DNA of 64,000 bases from Ferdinandcohnia sp036962705 (GTDB taxonomy: Bacteria; Bacillota; Bacilli; Bacillales; Bacillaceae_L), in contig NZ_JBALOQ010000022.1 of assembly GCF_036962705.1 (NCBI RefSeq), positions 62,001-126,000 of the forward strand. Direction: 5' to 3'. The notes below the pieces were generated by a model, which saw only the letters and a program-made list of their open reading frames with translations, made no database searches and was not told the DNA's origin. Of the stretch, positions 55,054-63,879 are shown piece by piece. How positions within the stretch are numbered: the stretch's first letter is position 1; the number at the start of each line of letters is the position of its first letter. The translations under genes were made by a program, and so were the position numbers.

Positions 55054-55818
55054 TCAATGTGCTCGAATAAAATCGTATATCAATTTACTTAATTTTGTAG
55101 CAGACTTTGTGGGAATTTGATGTTTTTCGTCAATAAATTTTAATTGATTATTTGGTAATTTTTCATGTAATACCTTGGCGTATTTATGAAATGATTTATC
55201 TTTTGTACCATAAACGAGTAAAATTGGCTGGTTAATACTGTTTAACTGATTGGTGCACTTATAGTTTAGGCTATAAGTATAATACTGCTCAATATTTCTT
55301 GCATCACCTTTTAGTGATTCTCTATACATATGCTTAAAAATTTCTTTTGTATTTGAATTCCCCCATGTAATGGCTAGCCCCAACAAGCCGATAATTCTTG
55401 GTTTCGAAAGCAAACTTGCTAAAGAAATTCTTTTCTCTAGATACCAATCACTAACCTCAGACATTCCGCTAATGACTATGCCTCCAAATGCCCTATCAGA
55501 GTAAGACTGTAAAAATTCAAATACAATTGAACCCCCGGTCGAATAACCGCAAAGGAAAGCTTTATCGATGCCTAGATAATCCAATAGGTTTTTGATATCT
55601 TTAACAATTAACGAATAAGTAATGGGTTGAACTGAATACTGACTTCTTCCGTGACCTCGAATATCAAAGGTGATTACTCTAAAATTTTTAGATAATTCAT
55701 CTACTTGATATTCGAAATTTGCGCTAGTGAGTAAAGGAGGGTGAATAAAAACAATCGAAGGTCCCTCTCCTTTAACCTTATAAAAAAGGCTGATACTGCT
55801 CAAATCTAACAATGGCAT
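55054..55818 (-). CDS. Alpha/beta-fold hydrolase
   Basis: 254 residues from MPLLDLSS at 55818, nine bases behind GAGGTG. Oxyanion segment IHPPLL (about 26-31), nucleophile elbow GYSTGG (about 91-96) and a C-terminal histidine in EKHQIPT (about 231-237) give a complete triad candidate. The core FRVITFDIRGHGRS is typical of small esterases and haloperoxidase-like hydrolases. Cytoplasmic. No clue to substrate from neighbours. Confidence 0.7.
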   Translation of the reverse strand: MPLLDLSSISLFYKVKGEGPSIVFIHPPLLTSANFEYQVDELSKNFRVITFDIRGHGRSQYSVQPITYSLIVKDIKNLLDYLGIDKAFLCGYSTGGSIVFEFLQSYSDRAFGGIVISGMSEVSDWYLEKRISLASLLSKPRIIGLLGLAITWGNSNTKEIFKHMYRESLKGDARNIEQYYTYSLNYKCTNQLNSINQPILLVYGTKDKSFHKYAKVLHEKLPNNQLKFIDEKHQIPTKSATKLSKLIYDFIRAH

Positions 55819-56033
55819 GATGTTAAACACCTCATTAGTCAAAGTAGTTATGAATATACTTTATCCATTATTTTGACGGAAATACACTATTATTGCCTTG
55901 AAATAGTGGTTACTTTGTCGATAGCTTTTTGTAACTTTTTGCTATTTAACCGATGTGAAAAAATGTTGGTATAACTAATTGCGGGGAACACATTGTTTAT
56001 TCCCTATATATACCAAAATAATGTAAATAAGAC

Positions 56034-56078
56034 AAAAAAACTGGGCGGCATAAGGAATCTTCCTTTCCACCCAGTTTT
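56034..56078 (-). terminator. Terminator of the EIIC-like gene
   Basis: AAAAAACTGGG pairs with CCCAGTTTTTT around a 20-base loop containing further GGAA/TTCC pairing. Confidence 0.75.
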
Positions 56079-56079
56079 T

Positions 56080-57105
56080 TTATTGTAGTTCCATTTTTAA
56101 GTCAGATGCTTTTGTCCATCCAATTACTTTTAAACCATGATAGATTGCCAAAGTTATAATAATTGGTAAGATAATCCCAACAGCGATATAAATTGATAAT
56201 ACGATAGCACCCTGTTCAGCTAAAATATTGATAGGTGCGATTAATGAATTAAGACCTAGACCAGCTAATTGATATGGAACTTGAAAATCAAAAATCAATG
56301 TTGCAATTGGCGCACAAATGACCGCAGCGATAAACGGCGGAATGGCAAGCCGTGGATTTTTGACTAAATTCGGAAATTGTACCTTAGGAGTAATTAAGGA
56401 TTGTGCAATGTTAGCCCCCGCATCATTTTGTTTAAATGACATTGCGGTGAATCCAGCAAATTGAACTGTACATCCAATTAAAGCAGCTGCACTTGAAACC
56501 GGATCAAGCTGTAATGCAATCGCAATTGCGGCTGAAGACGCTGGCGACATTAGAAAAATACTCCAAACAAGTGATATAACCATAGGTCCAATAATAGGAG
56601 AACCAGCAACAGATGCAGCTATTTGTGCACTTAACCATTCTAATAACGGAGTGGTTATCATTGATAAAAATACACCCGCGATGCCTCCTACAAAAATAGC
56701 AGCAAAAGGTATTGCCATCATATCAAGTTTCGTTTTTCCTGCAACACGCTTACCTACCCAAGTAGCAATAACTGCAGCCATAACTGCACTTAATGGTTGT
56801 CCTGTTACTAATGTAACTCCATTTTCGGTAAGTTGAACTGCGCTTGCTCCTATCGTTGCACAGGCCATTGCACTGAAAATGACTAGTGTATTCCCTCCAA
56901 GCTGGTACGCGATGCCTGCTCCAAGAGCTGGGGCTAACATGAGCTGTGCGGAAACTCCAATTATAGTAAAGCCATCCCAACCAGTAAAAGTTCCGAGTGA
57001 TTCCATAAGGAGACCAATCCCAAGTGTAACTAATACTGCATTTGCAAGTCCTTGTGAAGCTTTATACATTCGATCAATCAAATATTTTTTCGTTGCTTGT
57101 TTCAT
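56080..57105 (-). CDS. PTS EIIC-like membrane transporter (EIIC_2 type)
   Basis: 341 residues with about nine hydrophobic segments and many Gly/Ala helices. The N-terminus (MYKASQGLANAVLVTLGIGLL) and internal repeats resemble the PTS_EIIC_2 family, which has the EIIC fold but usually no linked EIIA or EIIB. None of those components is encoded nearby. ATG 57105 follows AGGGGGAT. It may transport a sugar or another small molecule; the substrate cannot be inferred. Confidence 0.65.
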   Translation of the reverse strand: MKQATKKYLIDRMYKASQGLANAVLVTLGIGLLMESLGTFTGWDGFTIIGVSAQLMLAPALGAGIAYQLGGNTLVIFSAMACATIGASAVQLTENGVTLVTGQPLSAVMAAVIATWVGKRVAGKTKLDMMAIPFAAIFVGGIAGVFLSMITTPLLEWLSAQIAASVAGSPIIGPMVISLVWSIFLMSPASSAAIAIALQLDPVSSAAALIGCTVQFAGFTAMSFKQNDAGANIAQSLITPKVQFPNLVKNPRLAIPPFIAAVICAPIATLIFDFQVPYQLAGLGLNSLIAPINILAEQGAIVLSIYIAVGIILPIIITLAIYHGLKVIGWTKASDLKMELQ

Positions 57106-57461
57106 TGTGTAATCCCCCTGATGCGGTAGTTTTTCGAATCTATGTTTTTTTTGAATTTTGTCCCTTTCGATTAATTGGTATCATAATATAATTGTTTTCA
57201 GATAATGTCAACAATTACATTTATTCAAAATCTTTAATAACGCTTACATTAATAGTGTTTATCGAATAATTGAACTCAACCTTCTTTAAAAAAGATTAAT
57301 TGGAGTGTTATTTGAATATAGCTTTTAGCTTTATTAAAGTAGGATTAAAATAATATAAAAATCGAATAAATTTCTAATACTAATTTTATTATGATAAAAT
57401 AAGTTTTGGAAATTAGGTGCTTTGATAGTGCCAAATACAAAGAATGGAAGGAGTGACGTTG
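57106..57461. other. Divergent control region before selD
   Basis: About 355 AT-rich bases holding the promoters of the EIIC-like gene and of selD. No riboswitch-like structure or clear operator was recognised. Confidence 0.4.
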
Positions 57462-58514
57462 ATGTCTAAGAAGGAAGAAATCATTAAATTGACCTCCCTT
57501 TCAACAAAAGCTGGCTGAGGATGCAAAATCGGTCCTGAGGACCTGACGCAGGTTCTGCGTCATTTACCAAAAGCTACACCAGATCCAAATTTATTAGTTG
57601 GTCTTGATACTCCTGATGATGCAGGAGTATATAAAATTAATGATGAACTTGCACTTGTACAAACGCTGGACTTTTTCACGCCGATTGTGGACGACCCTTA
57701 TATGTTTGGACAGATTGCCGCTGCTAATGCATTAAGTGATGTCTATGCAATGGGAGGAAAACCGATTACGGTCATGAATATAGTCGCCTTCCCTATTAAT
57801 ACATTGGATAAAAGTATTTTAGCGGACATTCTAGCAGGAGCTGCTGAAAAAGTAAGAGAATCGGGAGCTTCTTTAGTTGGTGGTCACTCTATCGATGATA
57901 AAGAACCGAAATTCGGTTTATCTGTAACGGGTACAGTCCATCCAAATCGAATTCGTGCAAATGCTGGTGCAAAGCCGGGTGACCGACTTATTTTAACAAA
58001 GCCTATCGGAGTTGGGATTTTAACCACAGCGATAAAAAGAGATCTGTTAGAGCAAGAAGATATTGAAAAAGTAACTGAGGTCATGGCAACTTTGAATAAA
58101 AAAGCTGCAGAGGTGATGGATCACTTTAATGTCCACGCATGCACAGATGTAACTGGATTCGGCCTACTTGGGCATGCAATGGAAATGGCTGAAGGAAGCA
58201 ATGTAGGGATGACCATTCAGTTTGAAAATGTCCCTATCTTACAAAGAACAAAAGAGCTTGCAGAACAAAAGGTAGTTCCTGGTGGAACAAAGAAAAATCA
58301 TGCTTGGCTATCTGATCGAGTCGAATATAGTTCGAGACTCGATGAACTTGATCAACTTATTTTATGTGATGCAATTACGTCTGGTGGACTACTATTATCC
58401 GTTCCAGAAGCTGAAGCCGAAAAAATGCTGCTCGAACTACGCGAAAATAATGTAGAGGCTAGTATGATCGGTGAAGTAACAAACGAAAATCCTGGTAATA
58501 TTAAGGTAGTTTAA
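57462..58514 (+). CDS. selD: Selenide, water dikinase with selenocysteine in the active site
   Basis: 350 residues when the UGA at 57516-57518 (codon 19) is read as selenocysteine. ATG 57462 lies behind AAGGAG. The start MSKKEEIIKLTSLSTKAG leads to Sec-GCKIGPEDL, where the Sec replaces the catalytic cysteine of E. coli SelD (GCGCK region). LDFFTPIVDDPYMFGQIAAA (split across the core) and GHSIDD continue the AIR-synthase-like fold. SelD makes selenophosphate from ATP and selenide for SelA and other selenium pathways. Without recoding, the gene would appear to start at 57687 and lose its active site. A PhnD/E/C-type transporter follows 67 bases later. Confidence 0.93.
57531..57562 (+). promoter_or_regulatory. 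SECIS-like double hairpin of selD
   Basis: GGTCC-TGA-GGACC (57531-57543) is followed at once by TGACGCA-GGTTC-TGCGTCA (57544-57562), a perfect seven-base stem with GG at the loop start. The loop begins 32 bases after the UGA, within the window known for bacterial SECIS elements. It is presumably recognised by SelB. Confidence 0.65.
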
Positions 58515-58581
58515 AGGGCTCAAATTGAGTCCTTTTTAGGTTGATGGGAATACTAAATTAAAAAAATTCGAGGTGTCTATT

Positions 58582-59475
58582 TTGAAAAAGAAAACTCTTT
58601 ACGTTCTTTTCTTAGTAATAACATTAGTTCTTAGTGCATGTGGTTCAAATGCTAGTGATGAAAACAAAAAAGATAACGAAGAACCTTTTACAATTGGGGT
58701 TATTCCTGTCCAAACTGTTGGTGAAATGGAGACAGCCATGGATAAGCTTCAATCCATTTTAACGAAAGAATTAAACCGTGAAGTATCAGTTGAAGTGTAT
58801 CCTGATTATAACGGTGTTGTTGAAGCGATGAATTATAACAAAATTGATATGGCTTATTTTGGTCCATTAACCTATGTTGTTGCTCATGATAAAAGTGGTG
58901 CAAAAGCGATAATTACTCAATTAATTGACGGTGAGCCATTCTATCATTCTTATATCATCACTCACAAAGATAGTCCACTAAATTCAATTGAAGATTTAGT
59001 AGCAAATTCTAAGGAATTTGATTTTGCATTTGGTGATATTAATTCAACATCCGGCTCCCTCATTCCTTCAATAGAACTTAAGGATCGAGGAGTATTTGAA
59101 TCTGAGGATGAGCATCAATTTAAATCTGTCCGATTCACAGGTTCCCATGATGCAACTGCTTTGGCTGTACAAAATCAACTAGTCGATGCTGGTGCCATTG
59201 ATAGTGCTATTTATAATCAGCTTGTTGAGTCAAAAAAAATTGATGGTTCTTTATTCAAAACAATCTGGGAATCAGAAAAATTATTCCAATATCCATGGGC
59301 AGTTCATAAGGATACAGACGATGAAACCATTCAAAAACTAAAAAGTGCTTTCCTAGCTATCGATGATGAAGAAATCCTCGCTGCATTTGGAGCGAGTGGA
59401 TTTACAGAAGCAACAGATGCGGATTATGAAAGTATTCGACAAGCTGCGATTAAACAAGGAATAATTAATGAATAG
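58582..59475 (+). CDS. PhnD-like ABC transporter substrate-binding lipoprotein
   Basis: 297 residues from TTG 58582, six bases behind GAGGTG; the GTG inside that site is an unlikely start. A lipoprotein signal ends in LVLSACGSN (cysteine at residue 20). The mature domain matches PhnD-type binding proteins (FTIGVIPVQTVGEMETAMDK; MAYFGPLTYVVAHDK; FGDINSTSGSLIPSIEL), the class that binds phosphonate, phosphite or other oxyanions. Lying directly after selD and ahead of its permease and ATPase, it may capture a selenium oxyanion. Databases name some relatives putative selenate-binding proteins, as I recall. Phosphonate/phosphite binding remains the alternative. Confidence 0.78.
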   Translation: MKKKTLYVLFLVITLVLSACGSNASDENKKDNEEPFTIGVIPVQTVGEMETAMDKLQSILTKELNREVSVEVYPDYNGVVEAMNYNKIDMAYFGPLTYVVAHDKSGAKAIITQLIDGEPFYHSYIITHKDSPLNSIEDLVANSKEFDFAFGDINSTSGSLIPSIELKDRGVFESEDEHQFKSVRFTGSHDATALAVQNQLVDAGAIDSAIYNQLVESKKIDGSLFKTIWESEKLFQYPWAVHKDTDDETIQKLKSAFLAIDDEEILAAFGASGFTEATDADYESIRQAAIKQGIINE

Positions 59476-59486
59476 AGCTGATCTAC

Positions 59487-60242
59487 ATGTGGTTTAAACG
59501 AACTACTTTACTATCTGTAGTTCTATTAGTGATTGCGATTTTTGTTAGTATGAGGTTAACCGAATTTGACCTTTCAAAATTTCGTGATTTTCGAAATATG
59601 ATTGATTTTCTATCACAATGGTTTCCGATGGATTTTTCAGCCTTACCCCGGATGTTAAGGGATAGTGCAGAGACACTTGCGATGGCGTTTTTAGGAAGTG
59701 TTTTTGGTCTTATTATTGCTTTGCCGATTAGCTTTCTCGCAGCAAAAAATACGTCTCCATCTGCAATAGTTTTTAATATTACAAGAATCTTGATGAGTTT
59801 TGTTCGCTCCATTCCAGAAATTGTGTTCGGATTAATTTTACTAACAGCGTTAGGTCTTGGTCCCTTCCCTGCCGTCCTAGCTATCATGTTTCATAATATT
59901 GGTGTGCTTGGAAAATTAATTTCAGAACTTATTGAGTCGGCAGAACCTGGTCCGCACGAAGCGATGAGAGCAGTTGGTTCAAAAAATTGGTTTGCATCCC
60001 TTTTTAGCATTCTTCCACAAATTTGGCCGAATGTATTGTCCCAATTTTTTTACCGCTTTGAGGTTGCGATTCGTACCTCTCTTATTCTTGGTTTTATTGG
60101 TGGAGGCGGAATTGGACAACGTCTATTTAATGATTTTAAAACTTTTCAATATTCCTCTGTTTCGTTGGACGTGTTCTTAATCATGCTTATTGTTATTATT
60201 GTGGATTCGTTTGGAAGCTATGTTCGGAATAAAGTTATTTAA
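59487..60242 (+). CDS. PhnE-like ABC transporter permease
   Basis: 251 residues with about five to six membrane helices. The cytoplasmic EAA loop with SAEPGPHEAMRAVGSKNWF (about 152-170) contacts the ATPase. Family is PhnE/phosphonate-type permease. It starts 11 bases after the PhnD-like gene with only a weak GAG site, so coupled translation is likely. It lacks a second permease gene, so it would act as homodimer. Confidence 0.8.
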   Translation: MWFKRTTLLSVVLLVIAIFVSMRLTEFDLSKFRDFRNMIDFLSQWFPMDFSALPRMLRDSAETLAMAFLGSVFGLIIALPISFLAAKNTSPSAIVFNITRILMSFVRSIPEIVFGLILLTALGLGPFPAVLAIMFHNIGVLGKLISELIESAEPGPHEAMRAVGSKNWFASLFSILPQIWPNVLSQFFYRFEVAIRTSLILGFIGGGGIGQRLFNDFKTFQYSSVSLDVFLIMLIVIIVDSFGSYVRNKVI

Positions 60243-60257
60243 GTAGGAGCGTAAGAA

Positions 60258-60995
60258 ATGATTACATTAACGGATGTCTCAGTCTACTATCCGAATACAG
60301 AAAGGCCTGCTCTATCCTCTGTAAATCTCAGATTTGATGAGGGCGAATTTGTCTGCGTACTTGGTAAAAGCGGCGCAGGGAAATCAACACTGATTCGGTG
60401 TATGAATGGTCTCCAACTGCCGACAAGTGGTGAAGTATTTTGGGATGGTGAACCATTTACAATTAAGAATAAGGAACAACTGCGCCTAATACGGAGAGAA
60501 ATCGGAATGATTTTTCAACACTTTAACCTTATCCCTCGCTTAACAGTTTTGCAAAATTCATTAACAGGCATGTTCGGCTATCGTAGTTCTGTGAAAAATT
60601 TGCTTGGGATATTTTCTAAGGAAGAAATCGAAAATGCAAAACGGATTTTGGGAGTTGTTGGTCTTTCCGAATATGAAAATCGTCGAATTGAATATTTAAG
60701 TGGTGGCCAGAAACAGCGGGTTGGAATCGCTCGTGCTTTACTACAGAAGCCACGTGTTTTTCTTGGAGATGAGCCGGTTGCTAGCTTAGATCCGGGAACG
60801 GCTAATCTTATTTTTTCATTGCTTAAGGAATTACATGATCGTCATAGCCTCTTATCCATAATGAATCTTCACGATGTTGAACTTGCTAAACGGTTTGCAA
60901 CGAGACTGATTGCATTAAAGAATGGCGAACTCATTTTTGACGGAAAACCGGATGATTTTACACAGGAAATGTTTGACCAGACTTATAATTCATGA
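60258..60995 (+). CDS. PhnC-like ABC transporter ATPase
   Basis: 245 residues. Walker A GKSGAGKST (about 36-44), signature LSGGQ (about 149-153) and Walker B VFLGDEPVASLD (about 169-180) are intact; the H-loop is NLHDVE. The insertion after LTGMFGYRS matches PhnC ATPases. RBS TAGGAGCG precedes ATG 60258, 15 bases after the permease. Completes the selD-linked importer in the order binding protein, permease, ATPase. Confidence 0.85.
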   Translation: MITLTDVSVYYPNTERPALSSVNLRFDEGEFVCVLGKSGAGKSTLIRCMNGLQLPTSGEVFWDGEPFTIKNKEQLRLIRREIGMIFQHFNLIPRLTVLQNSLTGMFGYRSSVKNLLGIFSKEEIENAKRILGVVGLSEYENRRIEYLSGGQKQRVGIARALLQKPRVFLGDEPVASLDPGTANLIFSLLKELHDRHSLLSIMNLHDVELAKRFATRLIALKNGELIFDGKPDDFTQEMFDQTYNS

Positions 60996-61080
60996 AAATA
61001 AACCTTTGAATGAAGTAATTGTTTTCTTTTTCGTGAATTGTTATACTTCTTGTATATTAATTGAAAAGAAGGTACATACT

Positions 61081-62181
61081 TTGTCTAAAACGAAATTACA
61101 ATATTGGCTTATTCAAATCCTGTTAATTTTAACGATTATCTTTGTTTCAACGAAAATTACATTTTTATTTGAACCAATTGGTGTGTTTTTCTCAACAATC
61201 TTCTTCCCGATTTTGATTACCGGTTTTCTTTATTTTCTATTAAATCCGGTCGTCAAATTTCTTTATCGCCATAAAGTTCCGAGAAGTCTAGGGATATTAA
61301 TTATTTATATTGTATTCTTTGGACTGATTGTATTAGCAGGCGTGAATTTAGTTCCTGTTATCTCTAATCAATTCACTGCTCTTGGAAATGCATTACCAGG
61401 GTATGCAAATCAAGCGATGGATTTTTTCGAGGAGTTCTCAAAATCCTCGGAATTCAAGTGGATTCAGACTGAACAGCAAGAATTATTAAATACAATAGAG
61501 GAGAAACTAATTGCTTTTGCGAATACTCTCCCGAATCGGATTACTGGTGGTATTACGCATTTTATTGGGATAATTACTAGTATTGCAATCATTCTTGTAA
61601 CTGTGCCATTTCTCTTGTTCTACATGTTCAAGGATGGCGACCGGTTACCGCATGCTATTGCAAGGTTTTTCCCATCAGCTTACAGGGACGAAGCGCTTAC
61701 GATTTTAAAAGAAACTGGTGACACACTTTCCGCCTATATTCAAGGGCAGGTTACCGTCGCATTAGCGGTTGGAACCTTATCCTTTATCGGGTACTTGATT
61801 ATAGATTTACCATTTGCGCTTGTTATGGCATTGATTGTCGCGGTTACTAATATCATTCCCTACGTTGGACCACTTTTAGGTGGAGCCCCAGCCGTAATTG
61901 TTGCACTATTTGACTCCCCTATGAAGGCGTTATTAGTTGTAGTAGTGATTGTAATTGCACAGCAAATTGAAGGGAATGTTCTCTCCCCTCTAATTCTTGG
62001 GAAGACACTTGATACACATCCTGCTACGATTATCATACTCTTGCTTGCAGCAGGTAATCTGGCCGGAGTGCTGGGGATGATTCTAGCAATCCCAACCTAT
62101 GCTGTTATCAAAACGATAGTAATCAACATCGTGAAATTCCTAAAAGCAAAGAAAAAGGCCGAACTAACGGCAGATATATAA
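61081..62181 (+). CDS. AI-2E family (YtvI/YueF-like) membrane transporter
   Basis: 366 residues from TTG 61081, behind AGAAGGT; upstream in-frame codons overlap phnC and are not credible. About eight hydrophobic segments in the AI-2E/PerM arrangement: paired N-terminal helices, a middle helical loop (about 95-160) and a C-terminal bundle with LGGAPAVIVALFDSP and NVLSPLILGKTLDTHP. Members transport autoinducer-2, sodium/protons or unknown solutes. Own terminator; no partner gene. Confidence 0.75.
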   Translation: MSKTKLQYWLIQILLILTIIFVSTKITFLFEPIGVFFSTIFFPILITGFLYFLLNPVVKFLYRHKVPRSLGILIIYIVFFGLIVLAGVNLVPVISNQFTALGNALPGYANQAMDFFEEFSKSSEFKWIQTEQQELLNTIEEKLIAFANTLPNRITGGITHFIGIITSIAIILVTVPFLLFYMFKDGDRLPHAIARFFPSAYRDEALTILKETGDTLSAYIQGQVTVALAVGTLSFIGYLIIDLPFALVMALIVAVTNIIPYVGPLLGGAPAVIVALFDSPMKALLVVVVIVIAQQIEGNVLSPLILGKTLDTHPATIIILLLAAGNLAGVLGMILAIPTYAVIKTIVINIVKFLKAKKKAELTADI

Positions 62182-62197
62182 CGGAACACAATTAATC

Positions 62198-62227
62198 AAA
62201 AAGGCTTAAATCTTTAAGCCTTTTTTT
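62198..62227 (+). terminator. Terminator of the AI-2E-type gene
   Basis: AAAAAGGCTTAAA pairs with TTTAAGCC plus seven T, two-base loop. Confidence 0.85.
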
Positions 62228-62501
62228 ACATTCTATTGAGCTAACTTACCCTCACTATTGTCATCCCATTTACCTTAAGTTTAAAAATATTAATTTGATT
62301 AAACCTAAGAACCTTCAAATATAACCAAATTTGATACAAAGACAGCCATAATTTGAAATAGACAAACATGGAAAATAGTATATAAAGTCTTTTCATATCT
62401 TATTGAATTTGCCAACTAATATAAAGGACTCCCTCTTAGGAAGTCCACTGGATGTGCAATACCCCTTCGCTTAAAAGATGATTTTACTTAATTCTAATCT
62501 C
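62228..62501. other. Intergenic, nothing supported
   Basis: AT-rich, one small GGACT/AGTCC hairpin near 62426-62446. No gene. Confidence 0.4.
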
Positions 62502-62672
62502 TTATTTTGGAGTTTTGTTTGTATCTTCCCCCGACTTATTATCCATCGCGCCACCAGCTACAGGACCAGCATTAGAACCAAATGGATCAAGAGCAGAAGC
62601 AATGGTATCACCAGTTTCGATTGCATAACGAGTATCATTATCCTCAGGTTTACGTTTATTCTTATCAATCAT
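62502..62672 (-). CDS. Small hydrophilic protein, 56 residues
   Basis: ATG 62672 behind GAGGGAGTG; stop TAA 62502. The product begins MIDKNKRKPEDNDTRYAIET and ends in a Lys/Thr-rich tail; the middle is SALDPFGSNAGPVAGGAMD. It is hydrophilic and without a membrane segment. Good ribosome site and complete frame on the minus strand. Resembles small Bacillus proteins of unknown function; none recognised by name. Confidence 0.55.
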   Translation of the reverse strand: MIDKNKRKPEDNDTRYAIETGDTIASALDPFGSNAGPVAGGAMDNKSGEDTNKTPK

Positions 62673-62950
62673 CTATTTCACTCCCTCGTTTTTTTTAGGG
62701 AAGTGCTTTTATTTTAGCAGCACTGTCCTGTAACATATTTTGTCCATTTTAGATAAATTTACGAGGAAGGATTAGTGGGCGGTATCTGTTAATATTTTTG
62801 CTTTAAATAAGAAAAAGGCGACCTTCTTATCGAAGAATCGCACGATGTTGTCTAAAGTGCAAAATTTCTACTCTTTGTATTAGAATCTTTAACAAAATGT
62901 TAAAGAAAATCGCCGAAATTTTATTACTAGTAATCCTCTTAATCCTCTTT

Positions 62951-63145
62951 TTATAGTGATTCCGTAGCGGCTAGATCATCTTCATCAAATTTTTTCGGAA
63001 CACTTTCATCTAATTATCCAGCATTCTCAACATCACCAGAATCGTAGCCTCCGACTTCAGCATCGGATGTTGTGCCATAAAGACCCGTTCTGCCTCAGTT
63101 TCTAAAATTGGGATTAGTGCCGTTCCATATTTCTGTTTTGTACAT
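62951..63145 (-). pseudogene. Small acidic protein gene with two internal stops
   Basis: From ATG 63145 the frame reads MYKTEIWNGTNPNFRN, TGA (63097-63095), GRTGLYGTTSDAEVGGYDSG, continues to ENAG, TAA (63016-63014), then LDESVPKKFDEDDLAATESL and TAA at 62951. The acidic, gene-like composition continues across both stops. One stop is TGA, but the other is TAA, so decay is more likely than selenocysteine recoding. No SECIS-like hairpin was checked in detail. Family not recognised. Confidence 0.45.
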
Positions 63146-63303
63146 ATGTTGTGATTACGAAAAGAACGGGAAAGAAAGTTCTATACAGGGAAAATGATAC
63201 ATACGGAGCTGATTTTGCTCTATCCATTGTATGTGTATACTTTTTATCATCGTAGGAGCAGTTTATTTTTAAAAGACTCCATTAACGACTGGAGGTGTAT
63301 TTC

Positions 63304-63768
63304 ATGATCAACGTTTTATTTGTGTGTCTAGGGAATATATGCCGTTCACCGATGGCTGAAGCTTTTTTTCGTTACTTAGTCAAAAAGGAAAATTTGACAC
63401 ACAAAATCGAAGTTGATTCCGCTGCAACAAGTCCATTGCAAATCGGATTTCCTCCGCATGAAGGAACTCTTGATATTCTAAAGAAATACAATATCTCTTC
63501 CGATGGGCTTATTGGACGCCAGCTAAAGAAAGAAGACTTTTGGAAGTTCGATTATATTATTGGGATGGACGAAAGCAACATAAAAAATATCTTCAAGAAA
63601 ACCGGCAAGCATAACCATCCTAAGATCATTAGGTTACTCGACCTGACCAAATACAAGATAGATGTCCCCGATCCATTTTACACAGGTGATTTTGATGAAA
63701 CCTATCGTCTAGTTTCTGCTGGGTGCAGGGCTTTACTCAATAAAATACGCAGCGAACAAAACTTATAA
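63304..63768 (+). CDS. Low-molecular-weight protein tyrosine phosphatase
   Basis: 154 residues from ATG 63304, behind GGAGGTG. Catalytic loop VCLGNICRSPMAEA (CX5RS; Cys at about residue 8) and the DPFYTGDFDETY motif with the general-acid aspartate (about 121) are intact. Family members dephosphorylate protein tyrosines or arginines (YwlE type in Bacillus). The third residue after the cysteine and the threonine/isoleucine determinant were not used to separate the two: the loop has Ile (GNICRS), common in tyrosine phosphatases. Monocistronic. Confidence 0.88.
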   Translation: MINVLFVCLGNICRSPMAEAFFRYLVKKENLTHKIEVDSAATSPLQIGFPPHEGTLDILKKYNISSDGLIGRQLKKEDFWKFDYIIGMDESNIKNIFKKTGKHNHPKIIRLLDLTKYKIDVPDPFYTGDFDETYRLVSAGCRALLNKIRSEQNL

Positions 63769-63800
63769 CAACAAGACATCTAAAACCATTACCTAGTTCA

Positions 63801-63838
63801 AAAAGCACACGTTTTTGTAAAAAACAACGTGTGCTTAA
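63801..63838. terminator. Shared terminator between phosphatase and monooxygenase genes
   Basis: AAGCACACGTT/AACGTGTGCTT hairpin, with the better T run on the minus strand; converging genes on both sides. Confidence 0.75.
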
Positions 63839-63879
63839 ATATGTTATTAGATTTCTCCCAAGAAATAAATCCGTTAAAC

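Noticed and set aside
59483..59887. 134-codon frame antisense to the PhnE-like gene
   Set aside because: It is a shadow of the permease frame; the plus-strand gene has family motifs and operon context.
62951..63145. Third selenoprotein gene based on in-frame TGA
   Set aside because: A second in-frame stop is TAA, and no clear SECIS-type hairpin was noticed after the TGA.
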